Positions 45,341-56,317 of a stretch of DNA of 64,000 nucleotides are shown in pieces; the first letter of the stretch is position 1, and each line of letters begins with the position of its first letter. The DNA comes from Ezakiella coagulans (GTDB taxonomy: Bacteria; Bacillota; Clostridia; Tissierellales; Peptoniphilaceae): positions 1 through 64,000 of the forward strand of contig NZ_QEKV01000005.1 in assembly GCF_003096635.1 (NCBI RefSeq), read 5' to 3'. The notes below the pieces were generated by a model. That model had not been told where the DNA came from. It was given only the letters and a program-made list of their open reading frames with translations, and did not search any database. Position numbers and translations under genes: made by a program.

Positions 45341-46342
45341 CTACTTGTCTTCTTCATTTACATCGACTTGTTTCGAGTCTTTGTATAGGAAACATTTTAC
45401 ATAGTGTTCAGGTGTAACTTCATACATCGGCGGTGCTTCTGTTTTGCAAATTTCCATACATTTTGTGCATCTTGGATGGAATTTGCAGCCCGTTGGTAAG
45501 TTTGTCGGGTCCGGTGTGGCTCCCGGAATTACTTGAAGTCTTTCGACATCACCCGTAAGTTTTGGAATTGATGAGAATAGTCCAACTGTGTATGGGTGTT
45601 TTTTGTCGGTGTATATGTCTTTTGTGGAACCTGTTTCAACAACTTCCCCCGCATAAACAACCGAAACTTTGTCCGCAATTTCAGCGATAACTCCCAAATC
45701 GTGTGTAATCATTATGATTGAAGTGTCGTATTTTCTCTTTAACTCCTTCATAAGTTCCATAACTTGTGCCTGAATCGTAACGTCAAGTGCAGTTGTCGGT
45801 TCGTCCGCAAGAATTATTTCCGGATTACATGCAAGCGCCATTGCGATAACAATTCTTTGTTTCATGCCGCCGGAAAGTTGGTGCGGATAATCGTTCACCC
45901 TTTCACGTCTGATTCCTACGACATCGAGCATTTCAAGTGTCTTTTCTTTTATTTCTTTTTTATCGAGATCTGTGTGGAGTGCAAAAACTTCTTCGATTTG
46001 CTTTCCAATAGTCATAACCGGATTCAAACTGGTCATCGGGTCTTGGAAAATCATAGAAATTTTTTCTCCTCTGATCTTTCTCATGTCCTTTTCTTTTTTC
46101 TCTAAAATGTTTTCGCCTTCAAATTCAACTTCGCCTGCGGTTATTATTCCCGGCGGATCAGGAACAAGGTTTAGGATTGCAAGTGCGGTTGTAGTTTTTC
46201 CTGCACCTGTTTCTCCAACAAGTCCTAAAGTTTCCTTTTTATTTAAAGACAAATCCATTCCGTTTACGGCCTTAACAACCCCTGAATCTGTATGAAACTC
46301 AACGGATAGGCCTCTGATATTCAACAAATTTCCTTTTTTCAT
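45341..46342 (-). CDS. dppD: Peptide ABC importer ATPase, DppD/OppD-like
   Basis: 333 residues. Walker A GETGAGKTT, signature LSGGMKQRIVIAMAL, Walker B IILADEPTTALD and the C-terminal Cys-containing extension (GCKFHPRCTKCMEICKT). It pairs with DppF to drive uptake. The ATG follows GAGGG. Confidence 0.93.
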   Translation of the reverse strand: MKKGNLLNIRGLSVEFHTDSGVVKAVNGMDLSLNKKETLGLVGETGAGKTTTALAILNLVPDPPGIITAGEVEFEGENILEKKEKDMRKIRGEKISMIFQDPMTSLNPVMTIGKQIEEVFALHTDLDKKEIKEKTLEMLDVVGIRRERVNDYPHQLSGGMKQRIVIAMALACNPEIILADEPTTALDVTIQAQVMELMKELKRKYDTSIIMITHDLGVIAEIADKVSVVYAGEVVETGSTKDIYTDKKHPYTVGLFSSIPKLTGDVERLQVIPGATPDPTNLPTGCKFHPRCTKCMEICKTEAPPMYEVTPEHYVKCFLYKDSKQVDVNEEDK

Positions 46343-46351
46343 ATTGCCCTC

Positions 46352-47239
46352 CTATCTCTTAAGTTTCGGGTCAAGAGCATCTCTTAAACCGTCTCCCATA
46401 ACATTAAGTGCGAAAATTGTAATTACGATTGCAAGTCCCGGGAAAAGTGTTATGTGCGGAAAATCCATTATATACGAACGACCATCGGAAAGCATTGCTC
46501 CCCATTCAGGTGTCGGCGGTTCAAGTCCAAGTCCGATAAAGGAAAGACCTGCCGCATTTATGATAGCGTATGCAACACCGAGAGTTGCTTGAACGATAAT
46601 CGGTGCCATACAGTTTGGAATTATGTGTTTAAAAATGATTCTGAAGTCATTTGAGCCATTAGCTTTTGCAGCTTCAACAAATTCGTTGTCCTTGATTGTT
46701 AAAACGGAACTTCTTACGATTCTTGCGTATGCCGGAACAGACGCAATACCAACCGCTATCATCAAGTTTCCAAGTCCGCTCCCAAGAGCACTCATAATTG
46801 CTATAGCAAGAAGAATATCAGGAATTGCTTGAAGAACGTCGATAAATCTCATGACAAGTGTATCGACTTTGCCGCCGTAATAACCGGTGACAGCTCCTAG
46901 TGTAACTCCAAAAATAAGAGCAATTGAAACGGAAATAAATCCGACTTTCAAACTGATTCTTGAACCATAGACAACACGTGAAAAAATATCACGACCAAGG
47001 TGGTCCGTTCCGAAAATAAATTGACTGTTCGGAGTTTGGTATGTCGGTCCTACCATTTCGTTGAATTGGTATGGTGCGATAATATCGGCAAAAATTGCGA
47101 CAAGTACGAGAACGATAAGAATAATAAGCCCGACCATTGAGAGTTTATTTCTCTTCATTCTCTTAATAACTTCGCTTAAACCGGTTTGTCTTTTAGACTT
47201 CTTTTCTTTGATTTCGTTTTTTAAATTTTTATCTGTCAT
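46352..47239 (-). CDS. dppC: Peptide ABC importer permease, DppC/OppC-like
   Basis: 295 residues with about six helices, a long cytoplasmic N-terminus rich in Lys, and the EAA loop (EAAKANGSNDFRIIFKHIIPN). The ATG at 47239 is chosen because GGTGA lies five bases upstream; a GTG at 47248 next to the dppB stop is an alternative. Confidence 0.92.
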   Translation of the reverse strand: MTDKNLKNEIKEKKSKRQTGLSEVIKRMKRNKLSMVGLIILIVLVLVAIFADIIAPYQFNEMVGPTYQTPNSQFIFGTDHLGRDIFSRVVYGSRISLKVGFISVSIALIFGVTLGAVTGYYGGKVDTLVMRFIDVLQAIPDILLAIAIMSALGSGLGNLMIAVGIASVPAYARIVRSSVLTIKDNEFVEAAKANGSNDFRIIFKHIIPNCMAPIIVQATLGVAYAIINAAGLSFIGLGLEPPTPEWGAMLSDGRSYIMDFPHITLFPGLAIVITIFALNVMGDGLRDALDPKLKR

Positions 47240-47248
47240 ATCGATCAC

Positions 47249-48178
47249 CTACACATATTGACTCTTTACACGTGGGTCGATGAAAGTATAAAGAATGTCG
47301 ACAATAAGATTTACAAGAGCAAATGTAACTGCAACAAACAATACACAACCCATAACAAGAGGAATATCTCTCATTTTAATGGAGTCAACCATAAGTCTTC
47401 CGATTCCCGGTATTGAGAAAATAACTTCAGTCATAAGAGCACCGCCCATAAGTTGTCCAAATTGTGTTCCGATAACGGTTGTAATTGGAATAAGTGCATT
47501 TGCAAGGGCGTGTTTTCTTGTTATAACTCTTTCTTCTTGACCTTTTGCTTTTGCTGTTCTGATGTAGTCTTGTCTTATAACTTCAAGCATGGAGCTTCTG
47601 GTTTGTCTTGTGATAACAGAAACCGATTGTGCACCAAGTGCAACAGCCGGAAGTACCCATTGATTCGGACGGTCAAATCCTGATGCCGGAAGCCAACCGA
47701 GACGAACACTGAAGAGCATGATTAAAAGAAGTCCCAACCAGAAAACCGGCATAGAAATACCGATAAGGGCGAAAATCATTGTCAAGTTATCAAATATACT
47801 GTATTGTTTTACCGCTGAAATAATTCCGATTGGAATTCCAAGTAAAACTGCGAATGTGATTGCCAAAAATGCCAATCTTATAGTTGCGCCGGCTCTGTTT
47901 CCGATTTCTTGAACTACCGGCATTCTAGTTCTATAACTGCGTCCCAAATCTCCCTTTAATACCAAATTGGAAATATATCTTCCATATTGAACAAAAAACG
48001 GATCATTAAGACCGAGTTCTTCTCTAAGTTCCGCTACTTGCTTTTCAGGAGCGGACGGTCCTAAAATATTACGGGCCGGATCTCCCGGGGTTATGTATAA
48101 TAACCAGAAAACAAAAAGGCTTACTAACAAAATAACCGGAATTAAATAGAGGATTCTTTTTAAAATATATTTAAGCAT
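47249..48178 (-). CDS. dppB: Peptide ABC importer permease, DppB/OppB-like
   Basis: 309 residues with six helices. The signature RTAKAKGQEERVITRKHALAN is the EAA loop, and the family N-terminus YILKRILYLIPVILLVSLFV is present. It heterodimerises with DppC. It is separated from dppA by a strong hairpin. Confidence 0.92.
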   Translation of the reverse strand: MLKYILKRILYLIPVILLVSLFVFWLLYITPGDPARNILGPSAPEKQVAELREELGLNDPFFVQYGRYISNLVLKGDLGRSYRTRMPVVQEIGNRAGATIRLAFLAITFAVLLGIPIGIISAVKQYSIFDNLTMIFALIGISMPVFWLGLLLIMLFSVRLGWLPASGFDRPNQWVLPAVALGAQSVSVITRQTRSSMLEVIRQDYIRTAKAKGQEERVITRKHALANALIPITTVIGTQFGQLMGGALMTEVIFSIPGIGRLMVDSIKMRDIPLVMGCVLFVAVTFALVNLIVDILYTFIDPRVKSQYV

Positions 48179-48206
48179 ATTGCCTCCGATCTTAAAAGTT
48201 TAATAT

Positions 48207-48238
48207 AGGTGTAAGGGGAGAATTCTCTCCCCTCACCT
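48207..48238 (-). other. Intra-operon stabilising hairpin between dppA and dppB
   Basis: AGGTG-TA-AGGGGAGA-ATTC-TCTCCCCT-CACCT forms a long stem without a good T tract. Hairpins at this position usually protect the abundant binding-protein mRNA and lower expression of the permease genes; that role is inferred. Confidence 0.65.
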
Positions 48239-48245
48239 TAAATTC

Positions 48246-49808
48246 TTATTTATTTTCAGCTGCTTTTACAGAAACTTTTGAAAGTTTGTAGAAACCGAAG
48301 TGGTTCATTTCAAATCCTTCAACATTCTTTGAAGTTGCAGCTGTAAGTTCTGACCAATATTGAGGAATCCAAATTTGTTGATCAAGAATATACTCTTGAG
48401 CCTTTTTATAAATTTCAGCTCTCTTATTTGTGTCGAGTTCCATTCTTGCATCGTCGAGTAACTTATCCACTTCTTTATCGTTTAACCAACAATAGTTTCC
48501 GCCTTCGCCCATTGCACTTGAGTGGAAGCATGGGAACAAGAATGCGTCAGGGTCCGGTGTATCTGAAATCCAAGCGATTTCAAACATATCTTGTTTACCG
48601 TTCTTTAGTACGTCGTTGAATGCAGACCATTCCATAACATTGATAGTTACGTTGATACCAACATCTTTTAATTGTTCCTTAATAATAGTTGCCATATCGA
48701 CACGTTGTTTTCTTTCGTTTGTAGAGATAGATGTGTCAAAACCGTTAGGATAACCAGCTTCAGCAAGTAATGCCTTAGCTTTTTCAACGTCTCTTTCCTT
48801 AGGTTTTGTTTCGCCACCTATAGAGTATACAAGTGTTGGAGGCATTGAGTTTGAAGCTGCCTTTCCAAGACCGAGCCATACCTTCGGAATCAAATCAGGA
48901 ATATCGATTGCGTATGCAATAGCTTGACGAACCTTTGGATTGTCAAACGGTGCCTTTTGAGTGTTAAATCCAAGATATGTTGTACCATAGTCATCAGATT
49001 TAAGCATAACTAAATTTTCATCTTTTTCAATCTTTTCAACGTCCATAGGTTGAAGTTCATAAACGATGTCTGCTCCGCCTGTTTGAAGTTCAACTAGTCT
49101 GTTTGTAGGTTCAGGGATAATCTTGTATTCAACCTTAGCCATCTTAGCCTTTTCACCATAGTAGTCTTCATTTCTGCTTAGCTTAATAACATTTGCCTTT
49201 GACCATTCGTCAAGTTTAAACGGACCTGTTCCGCAAACCTTATCTGTAGATGTACCATAGCTGTCGCCTGCTGCTTCTACAAATTTTTGGCAAAGAATTG
49301 ATCCACCCGGGTGCATAAGAGATGCAATAATTCCAGGATAAGCAAACTTAAGATTAAATCTTACAGTATAATCGTCGTCAGCCTTTATAGAATCTTCATC
49401 GATAGTATTGAATAAGTGCTTTACGTTAGGTGCTTCGCATGCACGTTTCAAAGAGAAAACAACGTCTGATGCTTTCATTTCTTCTCCATTGTGGAACTTA
49501 ACTCCCTTTCTTAAATGGAAAACATATTCAGTATCAGAAATCTTATCATAGCTTTCAGCAAGTAGTGGTACTTCTTCAGCTTTGTCATTTAATTCAAATA
49601 ATCCTTCATAAATTTGAACCAATACCTTTGATGACGAGTTGTCATTTGTGCCCATTGGGTCAAGTGAAATAGCATCTGCGTCGTTAGCTACATAAAGTGT
49701 ATCTGCGTCGCCTTTCCTTGTACCTGATGATTTGTTGCCATTACCGCATCCGGCGAGTAGTGTCATAACCATAAGTAATGACAACACAATTGAAAATAAC
49801 TTTTTCAT
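48246..49808 (-). CDS. dppA: Peptide ABC importer binding lipoprotein (SBP family 5)
   Basis: 520 residues. The ATG at 49808 follows AAGGAGG. The signal peptide ends in the lipobox LLAGCGN, so Cys22 or nearby is lipidated and the protein is tethered outside the membrane. Family signatures are VPLLAESYDKISDTEYVFHL, FHNGEEMKASDVVFSLKRA and GTGPFKLDEWSKANVIKL. It captures peptides for the DppBCDF translocator. It lies behind a 240-base leader holding a small ORF and a terminator, suggesting transcription attenuation. Confidence 0.94.
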   Translation of the reverse strand: MKKLFSIVLSLLMVMTLLAGCGNGNKSSGTRKGDADTLYVANDADAISLDPMGTNDNSSSKVLVQIYEGLFELNDKAEEVPLLAESYDKISDTEYVFHLRKGVKFHNGEEMKASDVVFSLKRACEAPNVKHLFNTIDEDSIKADDDYTVRFNLKFAYPGIIASLMHPGGSILCQKFVEAAGDSYGTSTDKVCGTGPFKLDEWSKANVIKLSRNEDYYGEKAKMAKVEYKIIPEPTNRLVELQTGGADIVYELQPMDVEKIEKDENLVMLKSDDYGTTYLGFNTQKAPFDNPKVRQAIAYAIDIPDLIPKVWLGLGKAASNSMPPTLVYSIGGETKPKERDVEKAKALLAEAGYPNGFDTSISTNERKQRVDMATIIKEQLKDVGINVTINVMEWSAFNDVLKNGKQDMFEIAWISDTPDPDAFLFPCFHSSAMGEGGNYCWLNDKEVDKLLDDARMELDTNKRAEIYKKAQEYILDQQIWIPQYWSELTAATSKNVEGFEMNHFGFYKLSKVSVKAAENK

Positions 49809-49881
49809 ATAAACCTCCTTAATGTGGGTTAAACCCATTTTATATTAGACTTGCATTTCGCAAGAAAAATATCTACAAAAA

Positions 49882-49908
49882 AAGACCGCTCTAAAAGAAC
49901 CCGGCCTT
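49882..49908 (-). terminator. Leader terminator (attenuator candidate) upstream of dppA
   Basis: Minus strand AAGGCC (49903-49908) pairs with GGTCTT (49882-49887), with inner GTTCT/AGAGC, followed by seven T. It lies between the promoter at 50055 and dppA at 49808. Confidence 0.75.
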
Positions 49909-49983
49909 TTGCACAGAAATATTATGTAATAAATTCTCCCAATTCTCGCAACTATACAATTTTTTAATAGTTATTACTAACAT
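49891..49983 (-). CDS. Candidate 30-residue leader peptide of the peptide importer operon
   Basis: ATG at 49983 has GAGAGG seven bases upstream (49991-49996). The frame encodes 30 residues starting MLVITIKKLYSCENWENLLH, and its stop codon (49891-49893) lies inside the leader terminator stem-loop. Overlap of a translated frame with an intrinsic terminator is the arrangement of ribosome-mediated attenuators. There is no obvious run of one regulatory amino acid. It could be chance; comparison in relatives would tell. Confidence 0.45.
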   Translation of the reverse strand: MLVITIKKLYSCENWENLLHNISVQKAGFF

Positions 49984-50054
49984 AACTGAACCTCTCTAAA
50001 ATTTCTATGCCATTTAGCACAAGTGCACTTTATCATGCAACCTTGCTTACTTAT

Positions 50055-50063
50055 ATTATACCA
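50055..50063 (-). promoter_or_regulatory. Extended -10 promoter of the peptide importer leader
   Basis: Minus strand TGG-TATAAT (TATAAT at 50055-50060) with a weak -35. Transcription would start near 50045, giving a leader of about 240 bases. The region 50064-50217 upstream shows nothing else. Confidence 0.55.
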
Positions 50064-50217
50064 CTTGTATAATTCTTTTAATCATTTTGTAATAATATTT
50101 ATGTAAAAAATTGAAAAAAAATATTTTTGTGCGTGTTTTAAAGTGAGTTTTTTCAATTAAGTATGCATTTCAATATCGTGTGATTTGGAGCACAATTTCA
50201 AAGCATTAAAAATAAAA

Positions 50218-50236
50218 AAAGCGGTATAACCGCTTT
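50218..50236 (-). terminator. Terminator of the M20 amidohydrolase gene
   Basis: AAAGCGG-TATAA-CCGCTTT followed by a T run on the minus strand; it overlaps the stop codon at 50235. Confidence 0.8.
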
Positions 50237-51419
50237 AATCTTCGAGCATGGATTTATATGTTAAAAGTGTAGCCTCATAATATTTTTCGAGATTGTCGTC
50301 ATTGAAATCAAAAGTTGAACTGTGATGGCTTCCAGCAAGGTCAGCTCCGAATAAAAGGTGAATCGCTTTTCCGCCGTTCTTTTTTACATCCAAAATATAC
50401 TTCGTCACGTCTTCGCTTGCACCGAAATTCGGATTTATAGTTGTTTTTATTCCGGCATTTTCGAGCTTCTTCGAAACTTTGTCCATAAGATCTCCGTCTT
50501 CTTCGACATATCCTCTCGCCTCTCCCTCGATTTCAACCGATGAGCTGCCGCCAATTGATTCGGAAATACTTCTTGATGTTTTCAAAATCGTTTCGTACAT
50601 TTCATCGAGCACATCATTGTCAATTGAGCGAAGATCGATGCCGAGTGTAATTTCGTCCATAATTATATTCATTGCATTTCCGCCGTGAATCATGCCGATA
50701 TTCATAACACGCTTTTTCTTTGAATCTTCAATTAAAGTTCTATTTAAATTTATAAATGCAAGTGCCATATTGAGTGCTGAAATTCCATCTTCGGGATTGT
50801 TTGCGGCGTGTGCAGCTTTTCCGAAGAATTTTACGAAAAGTTTTTTGACACCGAGAAAATTTGTGCTTCCCACTCCGATAAAGCCTTCCGGTTCGCCAAG
50901 TCCGATATGATATCCAATCATTTTATCGACGTCTTTTGTCACAAACACCGGAATTTTTGCAGCACCTTGCACACCTTCTTCCGCAGGTTGAAACAAAATT
51001 CTTACCCCGCGACCTGAATAAAGACTTGGGTCCGAATTAAACTTTTCAGCCAGTTTTAAAGCGATTGAAATGTGTCCGTCGTGACCGCAGGCGTGCATAT
51101 TTCCTTCGATAGTCGAGCGGAATCCAAGCTTTTTCGGAATGTGTTCATCGCTTGACGACTCTAAAACCGGAAGAGCGTCGATGTCTGCACGAAACATAAA
51201 AAACGGTGCTTGCCCGAACTCAATCAAAGCTCCTGTGTAACCTTCATCGATGTCCGCATCATTTGAAATTTCAGCTTCACCATAAAGTGCTTTTCCATAA
51301 ATTAATTTTCCGTTTTCCATATTTTTCAAATAAGAAATAATTCTTTTCGTTGTTTTGTACTCTTTAAAGCCGATTTCCGGGATTCTATGAAACTCGCGGC
51401 GCAATTCTTTTATATCCAT
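50235..51419 (-). CDS. M20-family amidohydrolase (aminoacyl/aminobenzoyl-glutamate hydrolase type)
   Basis: 394 residues. Zinc-site motifs are NMHACGHDGHISIALKLA, LFQPAEEGVQGA and the late His in DLAGSHHSSTFDF. A dimerisation domain lies in the middle (about 190-310). The ATG at 51419 follows AAAGGAG. The family removes amino acids or aromatic amines from N-acyl conjugates; AbgA-like members act on p-aminobenzoyl-glutamate. The gene is monocistronic. Confidence 0.9.
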   Translation of the reverse strand: MDIKELRREFHRIPEIGFKEYKTTKRIISYLKNMENGKLIYGKALYGEAEISNDADIDEGYTGALIEFGQAPFFMFRADIDALPVLESSSDEHIPKKLGFRSTIEGNMHACGHDGHISIALKLAEKFNSDPSLYSGRGVRILFQPAEEGVQGAAKIPVFVTKDVDKMIGYHIGLGEPEGFIGVGSTNFLGVKKLFVKFFGKAAHAANNPEDGISALNMALAFINLNRTLIEDSKKKRVMNIGMIHGGNAMNIIMDEITLGIDLRSIDNDVLDEMYETILKTSRSISESIGGSSSVEIEGEARGYVEEDGDLMDKVSKKLENAGIKTTINPNFGASEDVTKYILDVKKNGGKAIHLLFGADLAGSHHSSTFDFNDDNLEKYYEATLLTYKSMLED

Positions 51420-51489
51420 ATCATTCTCCTTTTTATAATTCAATTATACCATAATTTTTTCATATTTTCGAAAATATATCTTGAATCAC

Positions 51490-51517
51490 TTGACAACACT
51501 TGCCGCTTAGGTATAAA
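51490..51517 (+). promoter_or_regulatory. Promoter of purC
   Basis: TTGACA (51490-51495), 16-base spacer, TATAAA (51512-51517), then GGGGGG ribosome site before a TTG start. No purine riboswitch is visible in the very short leader. Confidence 0.75.
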
Positions 51518-51543
51518 ATAATGAGTGGATTGGGGGGTTTACT

Positions 51544-52230
51544 TTGAAAAAATTATACCAAGGAAAAACAAAAGACGTTTATGAATTAAACGACAAAGAA
51601 GTTTTACTCAAGTTTAAAGACGATGTAACCGGAAAAGACGGAGTTTTTGACCCGGGTCAAAATCACGTTGGACTCACAATGGAAGGCGCAGGCCACTCAG
51701 CTTGCATGCTCACAAAATTCTTCTATGAAAAACTTAATGCAAAAGGATTAAACACACACTTCGTTTCAGCAGATACTGAAAAAAATGAAGCTGTTGTAAA
51801 AAAAGCAAAAGTTTTCGGACACGGTGTAGAAGTTATTGTAAGATACAGAGCTGTCGGCTCATTCATCAGACGTTACGGACAATATGCCGAATCTGGAATG
51901 AAGCTTCCATCATATGTTGAAATTACACTAAAAGATGACGACAGAGATGATCCTCTAATCACAAAGGACGCTCTTGAAATTCTCGGAATCATGACCGGAG
52001 CTGAATATGAAGAACTCGTAGTTCTTGCAAAAAATATCGGCGAATTTGTTAAAGAAGAACTCGGCAAAAAAGGCTTGGAACTCTATGATATCAAATTCGA
52101 ATTCGGAATGATTGACGGCAAAGTTGCGCTCATCGACGAAATTTCAGGAGGAAATATGCGTGCTTTCAAAGGCGACGAATATATCGAACCTTTAAAACTC
52201 GAAAAGATTCTTTTGGAAGATGTAAAATAA
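51544..52230 (+). CDS. purC: SAICAR synthetase
   Basis: 228 residues, normal length. KLYQGKTKDVYEL at the start, then VIVRYRAVGSFIRRYG, LYDIKFEFG and LIDEISGGNMRAF are family signatures. It joins CAIR and aspartate with ATP to make SAICAR in purine synthesis. The start codon is TTG. It stands alone; no other pur gene is in the window. Confidence 0.95.
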   Translation: MKKLYQGKTKDVYELNDKEVLLKFKDDVTGKDGVFDPGQNHVGLTMEGAGHSACMLTKFFYEKLNAKGLNTHFVSADTEKNEAVVKKAKVFGHGVEVIVRYRAVGSFIRRYGQYAESGMKLPSYVEITLKDDDRDDPLITKDALEILGIMTGAEYEELVVLAKNIGEFVKEELGKKGLELYDIKFEFGMIDGKVALIDEISGGNMRAFKGDEYIEPLKLEKILLEDVK

Positions 52231-52240
52231 TATGTAATAA

Positions 52241-52270
52241 AAACGTGCAAATTGTAAAATCTGCACGTTT
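52241..52270 (+). terminator. Terminator of purC
   Basis: AAACGTGCA (52241-52249) pairs with TGCACGTTT (52262-52270), followed by a T run. Confidence 0.88.
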
Positions 52271-52284
52271 TTTTGTTGCATTAA

Positions 52285-52318
52285 AAAATGTGTAACACCG
52301 ATTGATGTTACACATTTT
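52285..52318 (-). terminator. Terminator of groESL
   Basis: Perfect 12-base-pair stem AAAATGTGTAAC / GTTACACATTTT; T run on the minus strand, seven bases past the groL stop. Confidence 0.88.
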
Positions 52319-52324
52319 ATTTTA

Positions 52325-54254
<1,930 letters not shown>

Positions 54255-54310
54255 AATAACTACCTCCATATCATAGATAAACTCTAATTTCAAACATTAG
54301 AGTTTAATTA

Positions 54311-54351
54311 TTAGCAATCTCAATCGGTGAGTGCTAACTATTTATATTATA
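54311..54351 (-). promoter_or_regulatory. CIRCE operator and -10 box of groESL
   Basis: TTAGCAATC (54311-54319), nine bases, GAGTGCTAA (54329-54337): the HrcA-binding CIRCE palindrome with a single mismatch (TTAGCACTC is consensus). On the minus strand TATAAT sits at 54346-54351, so bound HrcA would cover the transcription start. Confidence 0.93.
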
Positions 54352-54421
54352 CCCCCAATTCCTAAAAAATAACAGCTATCCACGAAAAATATTAGAATTA
54401 TGAATATTTAAAACTTTGTAG

Positions 54422-54436
54422 TATAATTTAGATATG
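54422..54436 (+). promoter_or_regulatory. TATAAT box very close to the radical SAM start codon
   Basis: TATAAT at 54422-54427 ends six bases before the ATG at 54434, with no ribosome site between. Transcription would start at or beside the start codon, giving a leaderless message. Confidence 0.45.
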
Positions 54437-55333
54437 GAAAGATATTATTCATTAAGCAGTTATTTGAAAAATAAATTTGGAGTAAAAGTCGGAAAAGTCT
54501 GTCTTGACGGTGGCTTCACATGTCCAAACAGAGATGGAAAACTTAGCAAATTGGGTTGCATCTACTGCTCTGAAAGTGGAAGCGGTGAATTTGCAGGATG
54601 CGTCGGAGCAAAAACGATTTCTGAGCAAATCGCACACCAAAAAACTATGTACGGCGGAAAGTGGAAAGTCGAAAAATACATCGCATATTTTCAAAACTTT
54701 ACAAACACATATAAACCGGTTCCCGAGCTTCGAAAGATTTACGACGAAGCACTTTCGGGCAAAGAAATAGTGGGGCTCGACATCGCAACGAGAGCGGACT
54801 GTATAGATGATGAGAGAATTGAACTCCTTAAAGAGTACGATAAGAAAACCGAAGCTTGGATTGAACTCGGCATGCAATCCATACACGAGAAAACTTTGGA
54901 CTTTATAAATCGCGGATACAGCCACGAATACTTTGACAAAAAAGCACGCGAACTGATTGACGACGGATTTAAAATCATCGTGCACATAATTTTGGGGCTG
55001 CCTACCGAAACGAGAGAGGATATGCTCGAAACATTTGAATATGTAAAAGAGCTTCATCCGTTCGGCGTGAAAATTCACAGCCTCTATGTGGACAAACACT
55101 CGAGACTCGGAAAACTCTACATGGAAAAACCGTTTCCGGTCCTAACTGAAGAAGAATATGTGAACCTCGTTTGTGACGGCATGGAAATTTTGCCGCGTGA
55201 CATAGTTTACCACCGAATCACCGGCGATCCGGTTCGTGAAAATCTCATCGTGCCGAACTGGACAAAGCACAAATGTGCAGTCATAAGCTCGATTCAAAAA
55301 GAACTCAAAAGAAGAAATATAGATTTTGTATAA
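54434..55333 (+). CDS. Radical SAM protein, YhcC/TIGR01212 family
   Basis: 299 residues. The cluster-binding cysteines are in GGFTCPNRDGKLSKLGCIYC, the spaced arrangement typical of this family rather than plain CxxxCxxC. EKYIAYFQNFTNTY, LDIATRADCI and WIELGMQS are family segments. Relatives are Elp3-like radical SAM enzymes of undetermined substrate. The start agrees with the family's usual beginning (RYYSLSSYLKNKFG). It is followed by a peptidase gene 10 bases on. Confidence 0.9.
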   Translation: MERYYSLSSYLKNKFGVKVGKVCLDGGFTCPNRDGKLSKLGCIYCSESGSGEFAGCVGAKTISEQIAHQKTMYGGKWKVEKYIAYFQNFTNTYKPVPELRKIYDEALSGKEIVGLDIATRADCIDDERIELLKEYDKKTEAWIELGMQSIHEKTLDFINRGYSHEYFDKKARELIDDGFKIIVHIILGLPTETREDMLETFEYVKELHPFGVKIHSLYVDKHSRLGKLYMEKPFPVLTEEEYVNLVCDGMEILPRDIVYHRITGDPVRENLIVPNWTKHKCAVISSIQKELKRRNIDFV

Positions 55334-55343
55334 GGAGGAACAA

Positions 55344-56252
55344 ATGAAAATTATCGAAAATATAAAACTGAAAGTTGATGAAACGCACACGCTGAACATT
55401 TTAGAATGCGGAAACAAAAACGGTGTGCCCGTAATTTTTTTACACGGCGGACCGGGAGGCTCCGTTGGAGAAAAATCGCTCGAATTTTTTAATGAAAATC
55501 ACCACGTCATACTCTTCGACCAAAGAGGAACCGGAAAATCGACACCATTTCTCGAAACAAAGAATGTAACCCCGTTTCACACAATCGAAGACATGGAAAA
55601 AATAAGAGAACATTTCGGCATCGAAAAATGGACCGTATTCGGTGGAAGCTACGGCTCGACACTCGCCCTTTTATATGCGATTCTCCACCCCGAAAGAGTG
55701 GAAAATCTGGTTTTAAGAGGAATATTTTTAGGAAGAGAAGAAGACGTGCATTGGCTCTATGAAGAAGGCGCAAGCTACTACTTCCCTGAACTTTTCGAAG
55801 AATATAAAAACTTCCTTCCGGAAAACAAAAGGAACAAAATTGTGGACTCATACTACGAAATATTCATGTCCGACGACGAAGAAAAAAAGAAAGCTGCCGC
55901 AATCAAATGGGCAAATTGGGAAGACGGACTTGTGACACTCCTTCCGGGAGAAGTTGACAACGAATATACCGACCAAAAAATGAGCCTTGCATTTTATGAA
56001 TGCTTTTACTTTAAAAACAAAAACTTCTTCCCGACGGACAACTACATCTTGGAAAACGCCGATAAAATTAAAAATATAAAAACATATATCGTTCACGGAA
56101 GATACGACATCGACTGTCGCCCGATCGGCGCATATTGCCTCGCACAAAAACTTGAAAACGTCGAACTTTATATAACCGACGCCGCCGGCCACAGCCCGTA
56201 TGAAGAAAACAACTTGAAAAAACTTAGAGAAATAATGAACGGAATAAAATAG
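55344..56252 (+). CDS. pip: Proline iminopeptidase-like alpha/beta hydrolase (S33)
   Basis: 302 residues. Oxyanion motif LHGGPGG, nucleophile elbow FGGSYGSTLA, FDQRGTGKS, the catalytic Asp in VHGRYDIDCRP and His in AAGHSPYEEN. It releases N-terminal proline from peptides in the cytoplasm, matching the surface proteases and peptide importer. The ATG at 55344 follows AAGGAGG and sits in the same operon as the radical SAM gene. Confidence 0.9.
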   Translation: MKIIENIKLKVDETHTLNILECGNKNGVPVIFLHGGPGGSVGEKSLEFFNENHHVILFDQRGTGKSTPFLETKNVTPFHTIEDMEKIREHFGIEKWTVFGGSYGSTLALLYAILHPERVENLVLRGIFLGREEDVHWLYEEGASYYFPELFEEYKNFLPENKRNKIVDSYYEIFMSDDEEKKKAAAIKWANWEDGLVTLLPGEVDNEYTDQKMSLAFYECFYFKNKNFFPTDNYILENADKIKNIKTYIVHGRYDIDCRPIGAYCLAQKLENVELYITDAAGHSPYEENNLKKLREIMNGIK

Positions 56253-56267
56253 ATATGTAAATAAAAA

Positions 56268-56313
56268 GGCGGTCTTTCCGCCGTACATAAAAAAAGCGTC
56301 CCAAACGGAACGC
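56268..56313 (-). terminator. Tandem terminators after tRNA-Val
   Basis: GCGTCCC (56296-56302) / GGAACGC (56307-56313) followed by seven T on the minus strand, then GGCGG-TCTTT-CCGCC (56268-56282) followed by TTTTTATTT. The second also sits just past the plus-strand peptidase. Confidence 0.85.
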
Positions 56314-56317
56314 AAAT

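Noticed and set aside
49855-50060. T-box or known riboswitch upstream of dppA
   Set aside because: No T-box sequence, SAM, lysine or glycine core motif could be found; only a small frame and a terminator are visible.
55848-56315. 155-residue minus-strand open frame opposite the prolyl-aminopeptidase gene
   Set aside because: Shadow of a well-supported gene; Phe/Val/Cys-rich composition typical of antisense translation.
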